Assembly: GCA_038030265.1 (NCBI GenBank)
Contig: CM075943.1
Location: 20,708,001-20,772,000 of the forward strand
Length of the DNA: 64,000 nucleotides
Direction of reading: 5' to 3'
DNA from: Corythucha ciliata
Lineage: Eukaryota; Arthropoda; Insecta; Hemiptera; Tingidae
Positions 12,495 through 23,765 of the stretch are shown piece after piece (the stretch's first letter is position 1; every line of letters starts with the position of its first letter). Under the pieces are notes generated by a model. It made no database searches. It was not told the origin of the DNA and saw only the letters and a program-made list of their open reading frames with translations. The position numbers and the translations under genes are program-made.

Positions 12495-12600
12495 ATGGGC
12501 CACGAAAAATGTATCGTTCCTGGATGTTCGTCGATGTATGAAGCTGGTGGGATGATCGTTTTTTTTTTCGAATTCCTAAGGATGGCAGGTTTAAGGCTCT
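12495..12600 (+). pseudogene. THAP zinc-finger relic with a frameshift
   Basis: From the ATG at 12495 the frame reads MGHEKCIVPGCSSM, the start of a C2CH THAP domain (CxxxGC near the N-terminus). The expected next block, an aromatic followed by a PKD motif, is present as FRIPKDGRFKAL, but one frame over. The shift falls in a run of ten T at about 12559-12568, so one extra T would restore continuity. No W/C/H remainder is visible downstream. THAP domains occur in P-element transposases and in domesticated cellular genes. This may be a dead copy, or a real first exon with a sequencing error in the T run. Confidence 0.5.
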
Positions 12601-12609
12601 ATAAGTGTA

Positions 12610-13335
12610 ACTATAGGTTCTCTAGCAGGTTCGCTGATTTTATTTTTCTAAAATTTGGACGACATCTAGACGGCAAGCTTGTGGTTTTACTAACGCGTAC
12701 ATTTATTTGTGTCTCTGAGAAGTCAAGTTTTAAAGAAATAAATGGGTATTCAAGCAAAACTTTGGTTTTTCATTTATCTATTTCTGTGAATATTCAAGGC
12801 TGAACTGGAAAATGTTCATCTCATACATTTTATTAGTGCATTTCATCATTTTTTAGGCGTTTTCCAGAAAAAAAAATTGGATGATTCAATTTGAACTTGA
12901 AACATCTGAATACAAAAGTTAAGATTAAGAGTGACGGTAAATGTGAATGGTGGAGGGGAAGGGGGTTCAGAAGTTCCCCCCGTACGTCGCATGGTGCACC
13001 GAAGGTTCGGTCGCTATTCACTTGGATCGCCACCGTCGCTCAAAATCGGCCTCACTTTTTCCCTACTCAGATTCTTCTCTATAGAGTATTAAACCGCTCC
13101 CTGCTGGTTAGCAAAGAACAATGGAAAGGAGGAGGGATTCGCAAGCTTCTGTTTATAAATGAGTTGCGATGCTTCAAAGTTCTTGAAGTTCACGCTCCGA
13201 CGCCCGAGAAAAGCCATTCGGGAAGTCGCATATAAAGCCTTCAATGCCCTTCAGTGCTGCACTGCAGTAACACTCTCATTGCTTGTCTCTGCCTAGTTAA
13301 AAGGGGCCTGTTATGTAAAAACAGAAAAAAAAAAA
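12610..13335. other. No gene seen
   Basis: AT-rich sequence with short open frames on both strands (12833-13033 -, 12891-13235 +) that overlap each other and show no domain. It separates the THAP relic from the next MITE. Confidence 0.35.
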
Positions 13336-13536
13336 AAAGTGAGTGTCACTTTCCCTTTGACTGTTCCCCTGACGTCATATGTCCTTCGTAACTGTAACTT
13401 CGAACGATTCTTATCAAAATAGCTGTCCAAGCTGCCATGGCCATGGCTATGGCTGCATTGGTGTCCCAAGGATCAGTGAGAGTGTTCCTTAGTTATGACG
13501 TCATAGGAACAGTCAAAGGGAAAGTGACCCTCACCT
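13336..13536. mobile_element. MITE, about 200 bp, with ~40-bp TIRs
   Basis: The left arm has GTCACTTTCCCTTTGACTGT then GACGTCATA; the right arm carries the same on the other strand (GTGACCCTCACC at the far end). Both arms contain a palindromic TGACGTCA, a CRE-like octamer, which could bring ATF/CREB sites wherever the element lands. No ORF. Confidence 0.75.
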
Positions 13537-13782
13537 TTTTTTTCTTTACAGAACAAGACCCCGAAGGGGTACAGCCGCTCCCCCCCCCCCCACCAACCAA
13601 CCAGATTGTGGAGGACCTATATGTTCTTCATACCATCAACATCAAAAGCCCTAGAAACGTCTATTTAATGCAATTTTCGCAGTGTCTCAGTGTGCCACCG
13701 GCAAGCGCAATTCCGTTAGTCCCCGTTTCGACCTCGCGGTTCTAGCTTCAGGCTACGACGAGCAGGCTGTACACCAGGGCTG

Positions 13783-13990
13783 GCCAACCTTTTTTGGTCG
13801 TGGGCCATAAACCAGATAAACCTGCTCAGCCGAGGCTTGCATCCTCGCCTCTCCCCCAATCGAGTACAACACTTTGATCTTAGCAAAAGGCCGTGACACT
13901 CTGAATAAAACGCACTTGAGGCCAGTTCAATAACGTTATCAACATAAGTTAGCCACAGAATAATAGCGTTTTCCATTTGCACTAAAAGTG
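13783..13990 (+). mobile_element. Possible hAT-type MITE end
   Basis: The sequence CAGGGCTGGCCAACC followed by TTTTTTGGTCGTGGGCC resembles the 5' end of hAT MITEs, whose ends often start CAGGGNTGGCCAAC. I cannot find the matching right TIR, so the call rests on one end. The right limit given is approximate. Confidence 0.35.
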
Positions 13991-14079
13991 TGCCCTGGGG
14001 AAGCTCATTGCAGTGCCGGCCTTGGACATTTGGCGCCCACGGGCGAATCTTCTACCAGACCAACGCCTGAAGTTGCCTT

Positions 14080-15395
14080 CAGGAGCCGCGAATTAGCTTT
14101 CTTTTTTTCCACACTTCATCACTTCTCAATTTCATCGGTGAATTAGCGATTTGTCTCCATTTTAGCCGCGAATTAGCGATTTATCCCAATTTCTGCCGTG
14201 AATTATTGATATTTCTTGCAATAAATTTGTGTTTTTCCTGAATTGAGCCGCCAATGAGAGATTTCACCCGTGAATTAGCGCTATATTTCCCAATTTTAGC
14301 CACGTAGTTGTCTTCGGAAATCGCGACTTGTCATTTACTCAATTTATTTCTGTGAAATAGCAAATGTTCAAATTAACCCTATAAATAGACATTTTTATTG
14401 ATTTCAGCCATGAAATAGCGTTTCTCCTAATTTTAGCTTCCTTGCGAGCCATAAATGAGAGTTTTGTTTCCCAATTATCCCTACGAACTAAACTTTTTTC
14501 TGAATTTTATCCGAAAATTAGCGCATCATCCCATTTTGCCGTGGATTATCAATTTTGTTCACTTTCAGCCATGAAGTTATCTGAAGAAGCCGCAAGGGCG
14601 TTTTCTCCATTTTAACCGCGAGTTAAATTAATGGTCGACCACTTTCGGTTTTTAAAAAGTTTTTATTTCACAAACCAATTTTAACAGTTTCTACACTACA
14701 AAAAGAACTTTTATTAACCGCACTTGACAACTTAATCACTCTGTCAAGACTGAAACTGAACTGAACTACACAATAAAGGTGGAGGGAGTATTTAAAAGCT
14801 TTGCTTGGGAAAAGTCTAGAATTTTATTAAAGAGGAAAACAATTCCTAGAAACTGTACAAGACTTTAGAAAGATCTGGAAGTTTTGTGAACATATATGGT
14901 AATATAATGGATTTTTCTCTATATAACTCGCGGATTAGCGTTTTTTTCACATGTCAGCGCTTCTCAATTTTATCGGTAAATTACCCATTTTCCCCTAGTA
15001 GAATTAGCGATTTTTTTGTCATTTCAGTGATTTTTCACCATTTTAGCCGTGAATTAGCGATTTATCTTAATTTTCCAGTGAACTCGTGTTTTCCCTGATT
15101 TCCCAATTTTCTGTTAATTAGCAAATTTTCACAAATTAACCCTCAATTAGCCATTTTTCTTTATTTTAGCCGCAAGCTATCGTTTTTCCTCATTTTAGCC
15201 GCTAATTATGGATTTTTCTACGTTTCATCAACGAATTAGAGTTCCCCAAATTTTCACCGCGAATTACCTAACGATTTTTCTGAAATTTGACCGCGGATTA
15301 GCGATTTTTTTCACTTTCCTGTAGGAAGTTACCTTTAGAAGCCGTCAATTGACGATTTCTTCATTTAATCCGCGAACGTTTCTTACTTCAGCGCT
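14080..15395 (+). repeat. Degenerate ~30-bp minisatellite, family F1, longest block
   Basis: About 35 units around AGCCGCGAATTAGCGA, plus two copies of a longer landmark (TTTCAGCCATGAAGTTATC-TGAAGAAGCCGC near 14565 and a second near 15320 with AAGTTACC-TTTAGAAGCCG) that recur in other F1 blocks. The array continues on the far side of the inserted Helentron-like element (18000-18138), so it was the insertion target. The stretch 14640-14880 is non-repetitive AT-rich DNA within the block. Confidence 0.8.
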
Positions 15396-17994
15396 TTTAG
15401 TGCATTTCATTCAAAAAATGCACTATTGGTCTCGCCCTGATGGTCGCACATATGGGTTGTGATACTTTTTTTTCACGTTTCAGAACCCCTAGAACACGAA
15501 TCCGAGGTCGGTTCGATTTGATATATATACAGGCAGGATTCGGCAATACTTGCACATGTTGTACTACTAAGTAGGGCGAACCAAAATTACTATATGGACA
15601 TAAGGTCGCAAACGCTTCGTTTCACAGTTACTGAGAATTTTGTGGTTTTTAAGCCCAACCACCTCTTTCCCACAAAAAGTGGTTTTAACGGACAAACCGT
15701 TCAAGATGGAACAAAATGAATTAAATTTCTGAAAAGAGCGCAAAATTTCACATTAGAAAATCTGTAAATAACACGCCATAATTGTCTTTAAGTACGTCTA
15801 GTTATTCTTTGAAACAACGAAAAAGTGTGACTTGGAATTTTCGTGTTTCTTTCAGAGGAGAATTTTGCTCATTCCATAGTGGGACGGATATTGCTACGCT
15901 TTTGTAAAAACATGCCCATTTTGTAAGCTTTCAAATGACTTAAAAACAATTTCAAATTGGCTGGATTTTTACTGAGATATCACACTAAACGTTCGGGAAA
16001 CCAGTGAAAACCGTCAAAATAAGCCTCATTGTGCCTACTAGGGGAACATTTTTTTCAGACATCACAATCACCCCATGTTACAAAGTAATGAACTAATAAT
16101 GAAAAAACAATGGTCAATGTCAATGAACATCATCCCCTCCCCACCACTTCCATAAGCAAATAATTGTTTAAAATTATCTGATCAGTTTCGTACTAGCTCG
16201 TCATCCGTCACCATTTCTCAGGCGTTTTCGAATGGCAATTGCGTTTATTCACGCGTATGGTGTGAATTTTTACCAGAAAAAACAATTTTGAATTAAAATA
16301 ATAAATTATGGAAGGCAAACTGTCAACCAATTCCGAACGATTATTTCATAGTATGAGCGGAGTGGATGGGTGGGGGTGATCATGATCGGTATGAATCATT
16401 GATTTTTCTGAAATTATTTTGATCCGTGAACCTCAATGAGGTGATTGTGATGTCTGAAAAAAATGTTCCCCGATGTTTTCCTAGTGGGTGAAATGTGGCT
16501 TATTTCGACAATTTTCGCCGATTTCCCGATCCTTTAGTGTGATATCTCAGTAAAAATCCAACCAATTTCAAATTTTCTTACGTCATTGGAAAGCTTACAA
16601 AATGGGCATGTTTTTACAATACCGTAACAATATCCGACCAACTACGGATTGAGCGTAATTCACCTCTGAATGAAACACAAAAATTCAATGTCACACTTTT
16701 TCATTTTTCCAAAAAATAACTAGACGTACTTAAAGAAATTATGGCGTGTTATTCTTAGGTTTTCTAAAGTCAAATTTTGCGCTCTTTTCAGAAATGTAAT
16801 TCATTTTGTTCTACCTTGAACGGCTAGACCGTTAAGAAAGCTTTTCTGGGGAAAGAGGTGGTTTGGCTTAAAAAACTCAAAATTCTCTGTAACTCTGAAA
16901 CGAAGCGTTTGCGACCCTATGTCCACATAGTAATTTTGGTTCGCCTTACTTAGTAGTACACCATGTGCAAGTATTGCCGGATCCTCCTGAAACACCCTGT
17001 ATATATATATATATGTATATATATGGCCCCTCGCTTGTTAGCACGATCACGGTCGCAATTTTTGACTTAGAGCAACCAAATTTGGTCTAAAAATCAATAG
17101 CGTGAATATCTCGGACGAGTTCGTGATCCAGATGAATCGGTCCACGGGAACGGTGTGAAAGAGGGGTTTGAATTAGTTGAAAATTCGCTACCGCACGGCT
17201 GTTGCTGCGATTGCCCCCAAAATTGACTCGAGTAATGAGAAATGAACGCGCTTTCGTATGAGACCCTAGTGAACCAAATCCGTTAATATGGCAGGGGAGT
17301 TCTCGGCGGAGGGGAGCTATTAAATTAACGCTATGCCTTACTGGACCACCCAATTACCAAAACATTTGATTGACATTGTATTTTGAGCCGTCTCTTTTAT
17401 TTGATTTGCCTACGGCCTAATAAATCTTGAGTAAAAAATCCTGAGGTGGGCCAAAAAGGGAGGAACAAAAAAAATTTAAAAAAAAATTGTTTCGGATTCG
17501 AACCCAGGCACTCCGCATTCCGCAATGGTGAAATAGTGACATACCATTTTACCTAATTTAACTGATCTGAAAATTAACGTAATCTGAAAAAAGTTTTGTT
17601 CCGACAGCAGCCTGTTGGGAAAAGTGCATTTCATTCATGCGACAATCGAGTCGAACCTCATAAGTTAGAACGATATCAATCAATTATGAATGAAATTTAG
17701 GCCGGGATAAAGAATTTAATTGCAAATAACTCCTCTAGCAAGAGTCCGCCTTCCCATATCGTGTAGGCAACCAAACCGACTCTGTTTCATTTTTCATTTT
17801 CATCATTTTGTTCCCCCTCAGTTGGTGCCAAAAAAGGGGCCTGCGGTAAAAAGAAACACGATTTTATTATTTTGACTTTCTATACCACGGCCTAAATGTC
17901 ATTCATAATTGATTGATCTCGTTCTAACTTATGAGGTTTGACTCGATTGTCGCATGAATGAAATGCACTTTTCCCGGCAGGCTGCTGTCGGAAC
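15396..17994 (-). mobile_element. Helentron-like (HINE) element copy A, interrupted by a nested foldback
   Basis: Sequences 15396-15530 and 17013-17994 together match the reverse complement of copy B (29555-30650). On the - strand the element starts with a head containing the palindrome CCGACAG-CAG-CCTGT(T/C)GG, then AGTGCATTTCATTC. It ends in a (TA)n tract and a terminal hairpin whose last arm is GAATGAAATGCACT. The head motif and the tail arm are exact reverse complements, i.e. short asymmetric terminal inverted repeats, with a 3' hairpin. That combination is typical of Helentron-associated non-autonomous elements. The flanks are T-rich F1 units on both sides. No Rep/helicase ORF. Confidence 0.6.
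15531..17012. mobile_element. Giant foldback element (1.48-kb near-perfect palindrome) nested in copy A
   Basis: The arms 15535-16075 and 16436-17000 are inverted copies with modest divergence. The pairing continues, with more decay, almost to the centre near 16270. The outer ends read TACAGG...GGCAATACTTGCACATG on each strand; the right end keeps the fuller form TACAGGGTGTTTCAGGAG. The element sits in the (TA)n tract of copy A, which now flanks both sides. It has no protein-coding frame. RNA from it would form a long hairpin. The transposon superfamily is not clear. Confidence 0.75.
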
Positions 17995-17999
17995 TTTTT

Positions 18000-18138
18000 T
18001 ATCAATATTTTCGATGAATTAGCAATTTTTTTTGTGTTTTAGCCGATTTTTCACCATTTTGATGAGCGATTTATGATTTATCTGAATTTCCCAGTGAATT
18101 CGAGTGTTTTCTGATTTCCACCGCTAATTAGCGTTTTG
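18000..18138 (+). repeat. F1 minisatellite, continuation beyond copy A
   Basis: Units such as GATGAATTAGCAATTTTTT and CACCGCTAATTAGCG (with one base variation) continue the array that stops at 15395. This shows that the 2.6-kb element between them was inserted into a pre-existing F1 block. Confidence 0.7.
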
Positions 18139-18463
18139 TTCTTCAGGAGGGGATGTATGATGCGAGGGGAAATGACGTCAATGTGCAGTTGTGAAGCACT
18201 TGAGGGAACTCGAAAATGTTTTGTTTATAAATAACAAGAAAAATTGACCCCCAGAAAACGCGTCTTCCCCACTCTTCACTACACCATACATTACATGACG
18301 TCATCAAACCCCTACTAAAAATTTTAAAATTTCGCTTTTGAAAAACCCTTGATTAATTTCAATTTTTAATGTGATCTATTGTCTTCTTGAAGAGCCCTCT
18401 TCAAGAAACCAAGTACCAGTACATACCAGAAACCAGTACTTGAAAAATGTACAAGTTCCCCAT
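18139..18463 (+). mobile_element. MITE family D, copy 1 (5' incomplete)
   Basis: It shares with copy 2 (49056-49478) the blocks GCGAGGGGAAATGACGTCAA, GAAGC-CTTGAGGGAACT, TACAAATAACAAG-like DNA, GATTAATTTCAATTTTTA and a palindrome TCTTGAAGAG-CC-CTCTTCAAGA. It ends ACAAGTTCCCC. The 5' TIR (GGGGAACTTG) is missing here. A short tandem duplication of ACCAGTAC lies near the 3' end. Confidence 0.7.
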
Positions 18464-18579
18464 TTCGCATTTAGCTATGGATCATGGTTTTTTCACAGTT
18501 CGAGCCACGAACTTACCTTCAGAAGTTCGTCTTCTAACCCTAACTTTAAGTAGCACCTTTTTTTCACTATGTATTCTCC

Positions 18580-18808
18580 TCTTTACGGTCTATCCACAAA
18601 CATCAGTGCCAAGAACGGGACGTGCCCCGTCCGGCAAAAAAAAAATACTATTCTCAATGGAAATTGAAGGGTCACGTCCCTTACACGTGCCGAATATGTG
18701 TGAGCGATCCTCTCAATTCCCATATGAGAATAATGTTTTACTTGCCGGACGTGTTCCGGACGGGGCACGTCCCGTTCACGGCACTGATGTATGTGGATCG
18801 ACCTTTAA
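18580..18808. mobile_element. MITE with ~80-bp TIRs
   Basis: The left arm has GGTCTATCCACAAACATCAG and GGGACGTGCCCCGTCCGG; the right arm repeats these on the other strand, with GGATCGACC at the end. The inner arms continue through TATTCTCA-TGG. The open frames at 18447-18855 are by-products of this palindrome, not genes. Confidence 0.8.
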
Positions 18809-18809
18809 A

Positions 18810-21263
18810 GTGCTGGAGGGACAGAAGAAACGTGAACAAACGATATCATGACTAGAAACGGAGCTAAACAAACGATTCCGGGTCGGGTTACGAGTAAAGT
18901 TGGTCAAATCCGTCAATGCTTTTTTGAAAAAAAAAAAAAGTGTTACGAAATGCTAAACAAACGGAAAATAAGGCTTTGCTCCTTTAAAACCCAATTTCGG
19001 GGATATTTGCCTGGTCAAAACCCAGAATTTAGATTAGGCTTTAGTTTAGGCGTAAGATCAGTTTAGTGAATACTTACCCTAAATAATCGTTACCACTTAC
19101 TTATTTACCTCCTGAAAGTTGGAAGTTGGAAGAGGGTGAATGTGTTCTGGGTTGATTCACAGCCAACTCGCATCTCTTTACGATACGTTTTCTAGGACTA
19201 GCGCGTAGGTAGTGCGGAATTCTGCCTATCCTGTCATGAATTAGGAGCCGTTTAAAGTAAGAATTTATACACAATGTAGCACTAAAAAATTGAAGAAAAA
19301 AAGGGAGAGCTGACATCGCATCAAATTACTCTATCAAGTTCGGAAACTCATCTACTTACGTCACCCCTGCGTTAACATTTCAAAACACTGCAAACTATTT
19401 TGTTTATTCTAGACTGAAATAAATTATTTTTAAAGGAACGTCCTAAGGGTCACGAGAGAAGGACTTCTGAAACCATTTATTTTAACATGCGTGACAGGAT
19501 CGCCTAAATATTTGTTCAATCAAGGCGGAGGTAACCGCACTAATGAGCCAAGCAAACAATTTTAAGCGGCCTAAAGAAAGTGGAATAACATTCCAGACCC
19601 CCGTTCCACCTCGGACACATTCATATTGGTGTGGAGGGGCAAACATATAGAAGCTTCGCGAGCGTGCGAGGTTAAAAAGTTAGATGAAGACAAGCTGGTG
19701 AGGGGGGGGGGTCTCCCTCGTTCTTCATTTTTCCTCTTTTTTTCTCTCTTCCCGAAAGGGATTATCGTAATAACAAGGCACAAACCTGTGGGCGGTCCCC
19801 CTTGTCTACCTCACCACCAGACCTATCTGATTCGGAGTCTGGAACAGGGACGTATTTATTTAAGCCGAAGCCTGTGCGTGCGCTCCAACCGCCCGCTTCT
19901 GCCGAAGATCTCGAAGAGGTATGGGAATCTTCGTGTGAGATTGTATTCAATGGTGAGAGGCTGTTGCGAGGGGGGGGGGGGTAGGACGGGAAAAAGGATT
20001 GAATAATTGTATTGAATGTAGGCAGCGAAAGAGGTTTGCGGCCAGGTGTTCTCTTCGAGAAACGTGTACAGTCACAGCAAGAAATGTTTCTCACCTGTTT
20101 TATATGGTGTAGGGGGAGGACCAGGTTCCTGCCATAATAAAAACCTCATTATTAATATTGACATGATTGAAAACCATTATTATATTTTTGGCAAAGATTC
20201 TGTTTTTTCAGTAAATCAAGTGGCCTATTTTACTAACTAGCCCGGACGGAATTGAAATTCCCAAATAAACTAAAGGTGAATTTTTGTGCAATACTAGGAA
20301 AACTTTGAAAATCTAATAATCTATCAACAAAAAATAGGCCAACAGGGCTTTAAATATTGTTTTGTGTATCTAATGCTTTCGTTAAATTAGTAAGCAAACA
20401 AAATGCGCCCATTCATTTCATTGCGCGCTCTTCCAGTCAACGAAGATCCGAATACGAGATTGTGACTCGCAAACTAACCAAAACTCTCATTTAGAATACC
20501 TACTGTGTTTTACGCAATATGTACCAGAAACTAGGCGATACTCCTCTATTAATACACACAAATATTGAAAACGTCAGGAAATTTTCAAGAAATGCCCCTG
20601 AAAGTCATTGGGAAGAAAGGTAAGCCTAATGGGACAGATAGAATCTGGACCGAAAAAAAGAAGATGCAGGGAGAAGACCTCGATAGATGCATCCCACCTT
20701 TCCACTCCTTCCCCAATTAGCACCAATTACTCGGCAGTAAAAGTAAAGGGTGGCCAGGTATAATAGAGCCATCCTAGGGTAAAAAAAATGGAAATCGGAT
20801 ACTGTTGATGGTTTGAGTCATTAACATTGAGCAGCTTTAGCTTTGGTTCTACCCTTTCCACACACAAAAAAAAAAAAAAGAAAAAAAAAAACAACTTTGT
20901 TCTCTCCCTTTACGCATATCAACCACTCCATTAAACATCATAGCATCTCTTCCTCACACGGAAAAAATTTGTTTTTTCTAACCCCCTCCGCTTTGCCCAC
21001 TTTCCTAATTCATTCCTTTATTTTCTTTCTTGCCACGCTACGACTTGTGGACCAGTCCACTTGACAGCCTCTTACCATCGATTGGATAAAGATAATATTG
21101 TGTTTCAATATTAGGCCTTTATGGACCGGTCTTTTCGTCTTAATACGCTTCAAAAGCTCTCATTCTGTTACAGCTGAGAAGATAGGGGCTCGGGGGAAAT
21201 GTTTCGATTTAAATCACGAGAACGACTCAGCGGTCATTGGTGCTGGAAAGCTTGCTGATTTCT

Positions 21264-21303
<40 letters not shown>

Positions 21304-21714
21304 CTAACAGAAAAAGAGGAACTGCTCTGGACAAGTAACGAATGAACCAGAAAATAATATACACGCAAACAACTAATTTTTCAAGTTCAAAATACCCCGA
21401 AAAACGTGTTATTGTATATTTTAGGGTGTGCCACACTGAACAAGACTTGTCGCGGCTATATCCGCAACCTGCAATAATGATAAATTTAATAGCGTTTTCA
21501 ATTTGCATAAAATTCTTCTCCGGATCAGTTCATTTTCATCCGTCTTCTTCATTAACATTATGTTTTAATTCAGAGAGGACGGGTAGAAATGAACGGCTCC
21601 GGCATGTCAGATTTTTGTAAAAATGGAAAACGCTCCAAGTTGGCACACGTTTGTTTTGTCCTACTGCCCAGCCTCGCTTAGAATGATGTTCAATTGCTTA
21701 CATTTGCAGCAAAA
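18810..21714. other. No gene seen; G-, A- and T-homopolymers
   Basis: The interval holds G runs (19702-19710, 19971-19981), A-rich tracts (20863-20892) and a 38-nt T tract (about 21266-21303). The open frames on both strands at 19571-20094 overlap mutually and carry no recognisable domain. Confidence 0.4.
21266..21303. repeat. Poly-T tract, 38 nt
   Basis: An uninterrupted run of T on the + strand. It could be the A-tail of a retroposed sequence on the - strand, but no recognisable body lies on its right side. Confidence 0.8.
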
Positions 21715-22030
21715 CGTTTGGGAAAATCGCGCTTATTCTCGGCTAAAATTGAAAAATTGCGCTCATTCACGGCTAAAATTATAAGAAAAGCCGCCCTTTT
21801 AAAGCTAATATTGAGAAATAGCGCTCTCCATCTTCCACATCTAAAATTTAGGGAAAACGCTCTTTCGCAGCCTACATTGAGAAAAACGCCAATTTGTGGT
21901 TTTATACGATGCTAGGGCCAGGCCAAAATTAAGGTAAGGCGCCTTTTCACAACTAAAATTGAGTAAAAGGGCTACCAGTTTGTGGTAGAATTGTGAAAGA
22001 TCACTGGTTTGCCGGTAAAAATTGAGGAAA
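21715..22030 (-). repeat. F1 minisatellite (reverse orientation)
   Basis: On the + strand about ten units read like GCTCATTCACGGCTAAAATT, followed by GAAAAATTG/GAGAAAA. They are highly diverged from each other. Confidence 0.7.
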
Positions 22031-22249
22031 TTCTTTGTGCCCCCCCCCTCCCTTCAAGAGAACTCTGGATCCGCGCTTGGAGGAAAAGTTGAGGCGGTGG
22101 TTCGTTAATTCGGTGTGCTGGGAACGAAAACCTATAGTTTATCGTTTTGAAGGTTTGAAATGTTCAACCTTCATTTCAGGGGCGCGAAAAGCCCAGTTTT
22201 TCATCTCTCATAAACAGTTTAGTCATTTTCTATAAGGGAAGGGGAGGGG

Positions 22250-22760
22250 GTAAGTTGCGGCATCTTTGGGGACGCGAATGGTCATATAGTTCAACCATTT
22301 TTAGAGCTGGCCGGTTTTTCCATTTTTATGATTGCCAATTTCCCTCTCTACATATATGTGCGTGAATAGCCAGTTTGGATATTTATAAATAGTGCAAAAT
22401 ATAACAAGTTCGTCAAGCCATTTTAAGGGTGCCAAGGGCTAGTTTGCCATTGTTGGGGAGAATATTGCCATTTTCAAGGCTCGAATCGTCTACGAAAGAA
22501 GTAGGAAATGTTGTCTCGCTCACTTTTTTAAACAATTTTTGAACCTCAGGTCTAACGCTCGAATCATCCGTTTGGTCCATTTTCAAGTGTGAAATAATTT
22601 GCTGTTGTTAAGGCAAAAATAGAGCGATTTTCGAGGCGTGAATGGTCAGTTATTGACCATTTGCCATTTTGTGATCGCGAATGGTTGGTTTTGCCATTTG
22701 CTGAGATTCCCCTCCTCCCAACAGTGAATTGGCATGGTTTGATCCACACGGTAAACTGTT
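22250..22760 (-). repeat. Degenerate ~30-bp minisatellite, family F2 (reverse orientation)
   Basis: Units contain GCCATTTTNRGGGCGCGAAT and a CAGTTTGG-like segment, the reverse complement of the F2 unit found at 30655-31680. Very diverged here. Confidence 0.6.
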
Positions 22761-22769
22761 AGCCGCGGG

Positions 22770-23164
22770 ATGCTATCCACGTTTTTGACATATTTTGTTC
22801 TGAAATATCTATTCGAGCATGAAACTATAAACAAGGTTGAGTTTTTGGGACCCAAAACTCGGCATTTCAGCCGTCAAGGCACAGAAAAAAAAAAAAAAAA
22901 TGAAACACGTCAGGGGCACAGACTGCCTAACACTTCACAGAGTTTAATATTAAATTCGTGTGAAACAGCTAATCCAAGGGAACATTGAAAGGACTTGTCA
23001 CGTCAAAGGGGGAAAATCACGAGAAACGCAACAGTGTAGGCAAAACTATTGATACAAAAGATCCCACTAGAAAAAAATCGCACTAAACGTGGGCAATATT
23101 TGAGCGGAACGTCACGTTGAGAAAACAATATGGAAGAAAGGCCACGTTAATGAAAAAAACCACG
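22770..23164. other. No gene seen
   Basis: A short unique stretch with a 17-nt A run (22884-22900). No coding or transposon signal is evident. Confidence 0.35.
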
Positions 23165-23765
23165 TGAATTATAGCGCCTTTTCTCAATTTTAGCCGAATT
23201 TGTCTCCATAAACTGCGAATGGGTTCGTTTTCTCGATTTCAGCCGCAAACTAGTGTTTTTCTCAATTTTAGCCGCGAATTTACGTTTTTCTCAATTGTAA
23301 CCGCGGATTGCATTTTTCATTTTCATTTATAGCAGTGAATTAGCCATGTTTTCCGTTTCATTCATGAATTAGATGTTTTCTCAATTTTAGGTGAAGTCTC
23401 ACCATAGGCATCGTGAATTGACAGTTTTTTAAGCACTTTTTCGCAATTTTGGACGCGAATCACCGTTTTACTCAATTTTACCAGTGGATTATCAATAATT
23501 TTTCCCCCTTTTATGCATTGATGATATTTTTCTAATCAGACAAAGTGTAAAGTTGCCTCCTGAAGCCACGAATTGGCGTTTTTCTTAATTTTAGCCGCGA
23601 GTTTTCATGCTTGGCTAATGCGGTCTTACGCAAAGCCATTAAAAAAAAAAAAAAAAGCTGTGAGTTCACGATTTGTCTCAACTTTTTCCGCAAATTTACG
23701 TTTTCTTAATTTTACCCGTGGTTTCAGCCATTTTTCCCACTTTTAGCCATTAATTAGTAGGCCAG
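23165..23765 (+). repeat. F1 minisatellite with landmark segment
   Basis: About 18 units around TTTTAGCCGCGAATT. The landmark appears as GTTGCCTCCTGAAGCCACG followed by AATTGGCG near 23552-23578. A 17-nt A run splits the block near 23640. Confidence 0.75.

Noticed and set aside
18447..18855. Overlapping frames of 134, 77 and 61 residues
   Set aside because: They come from the inverted arms of the MITE at 18580-18808.
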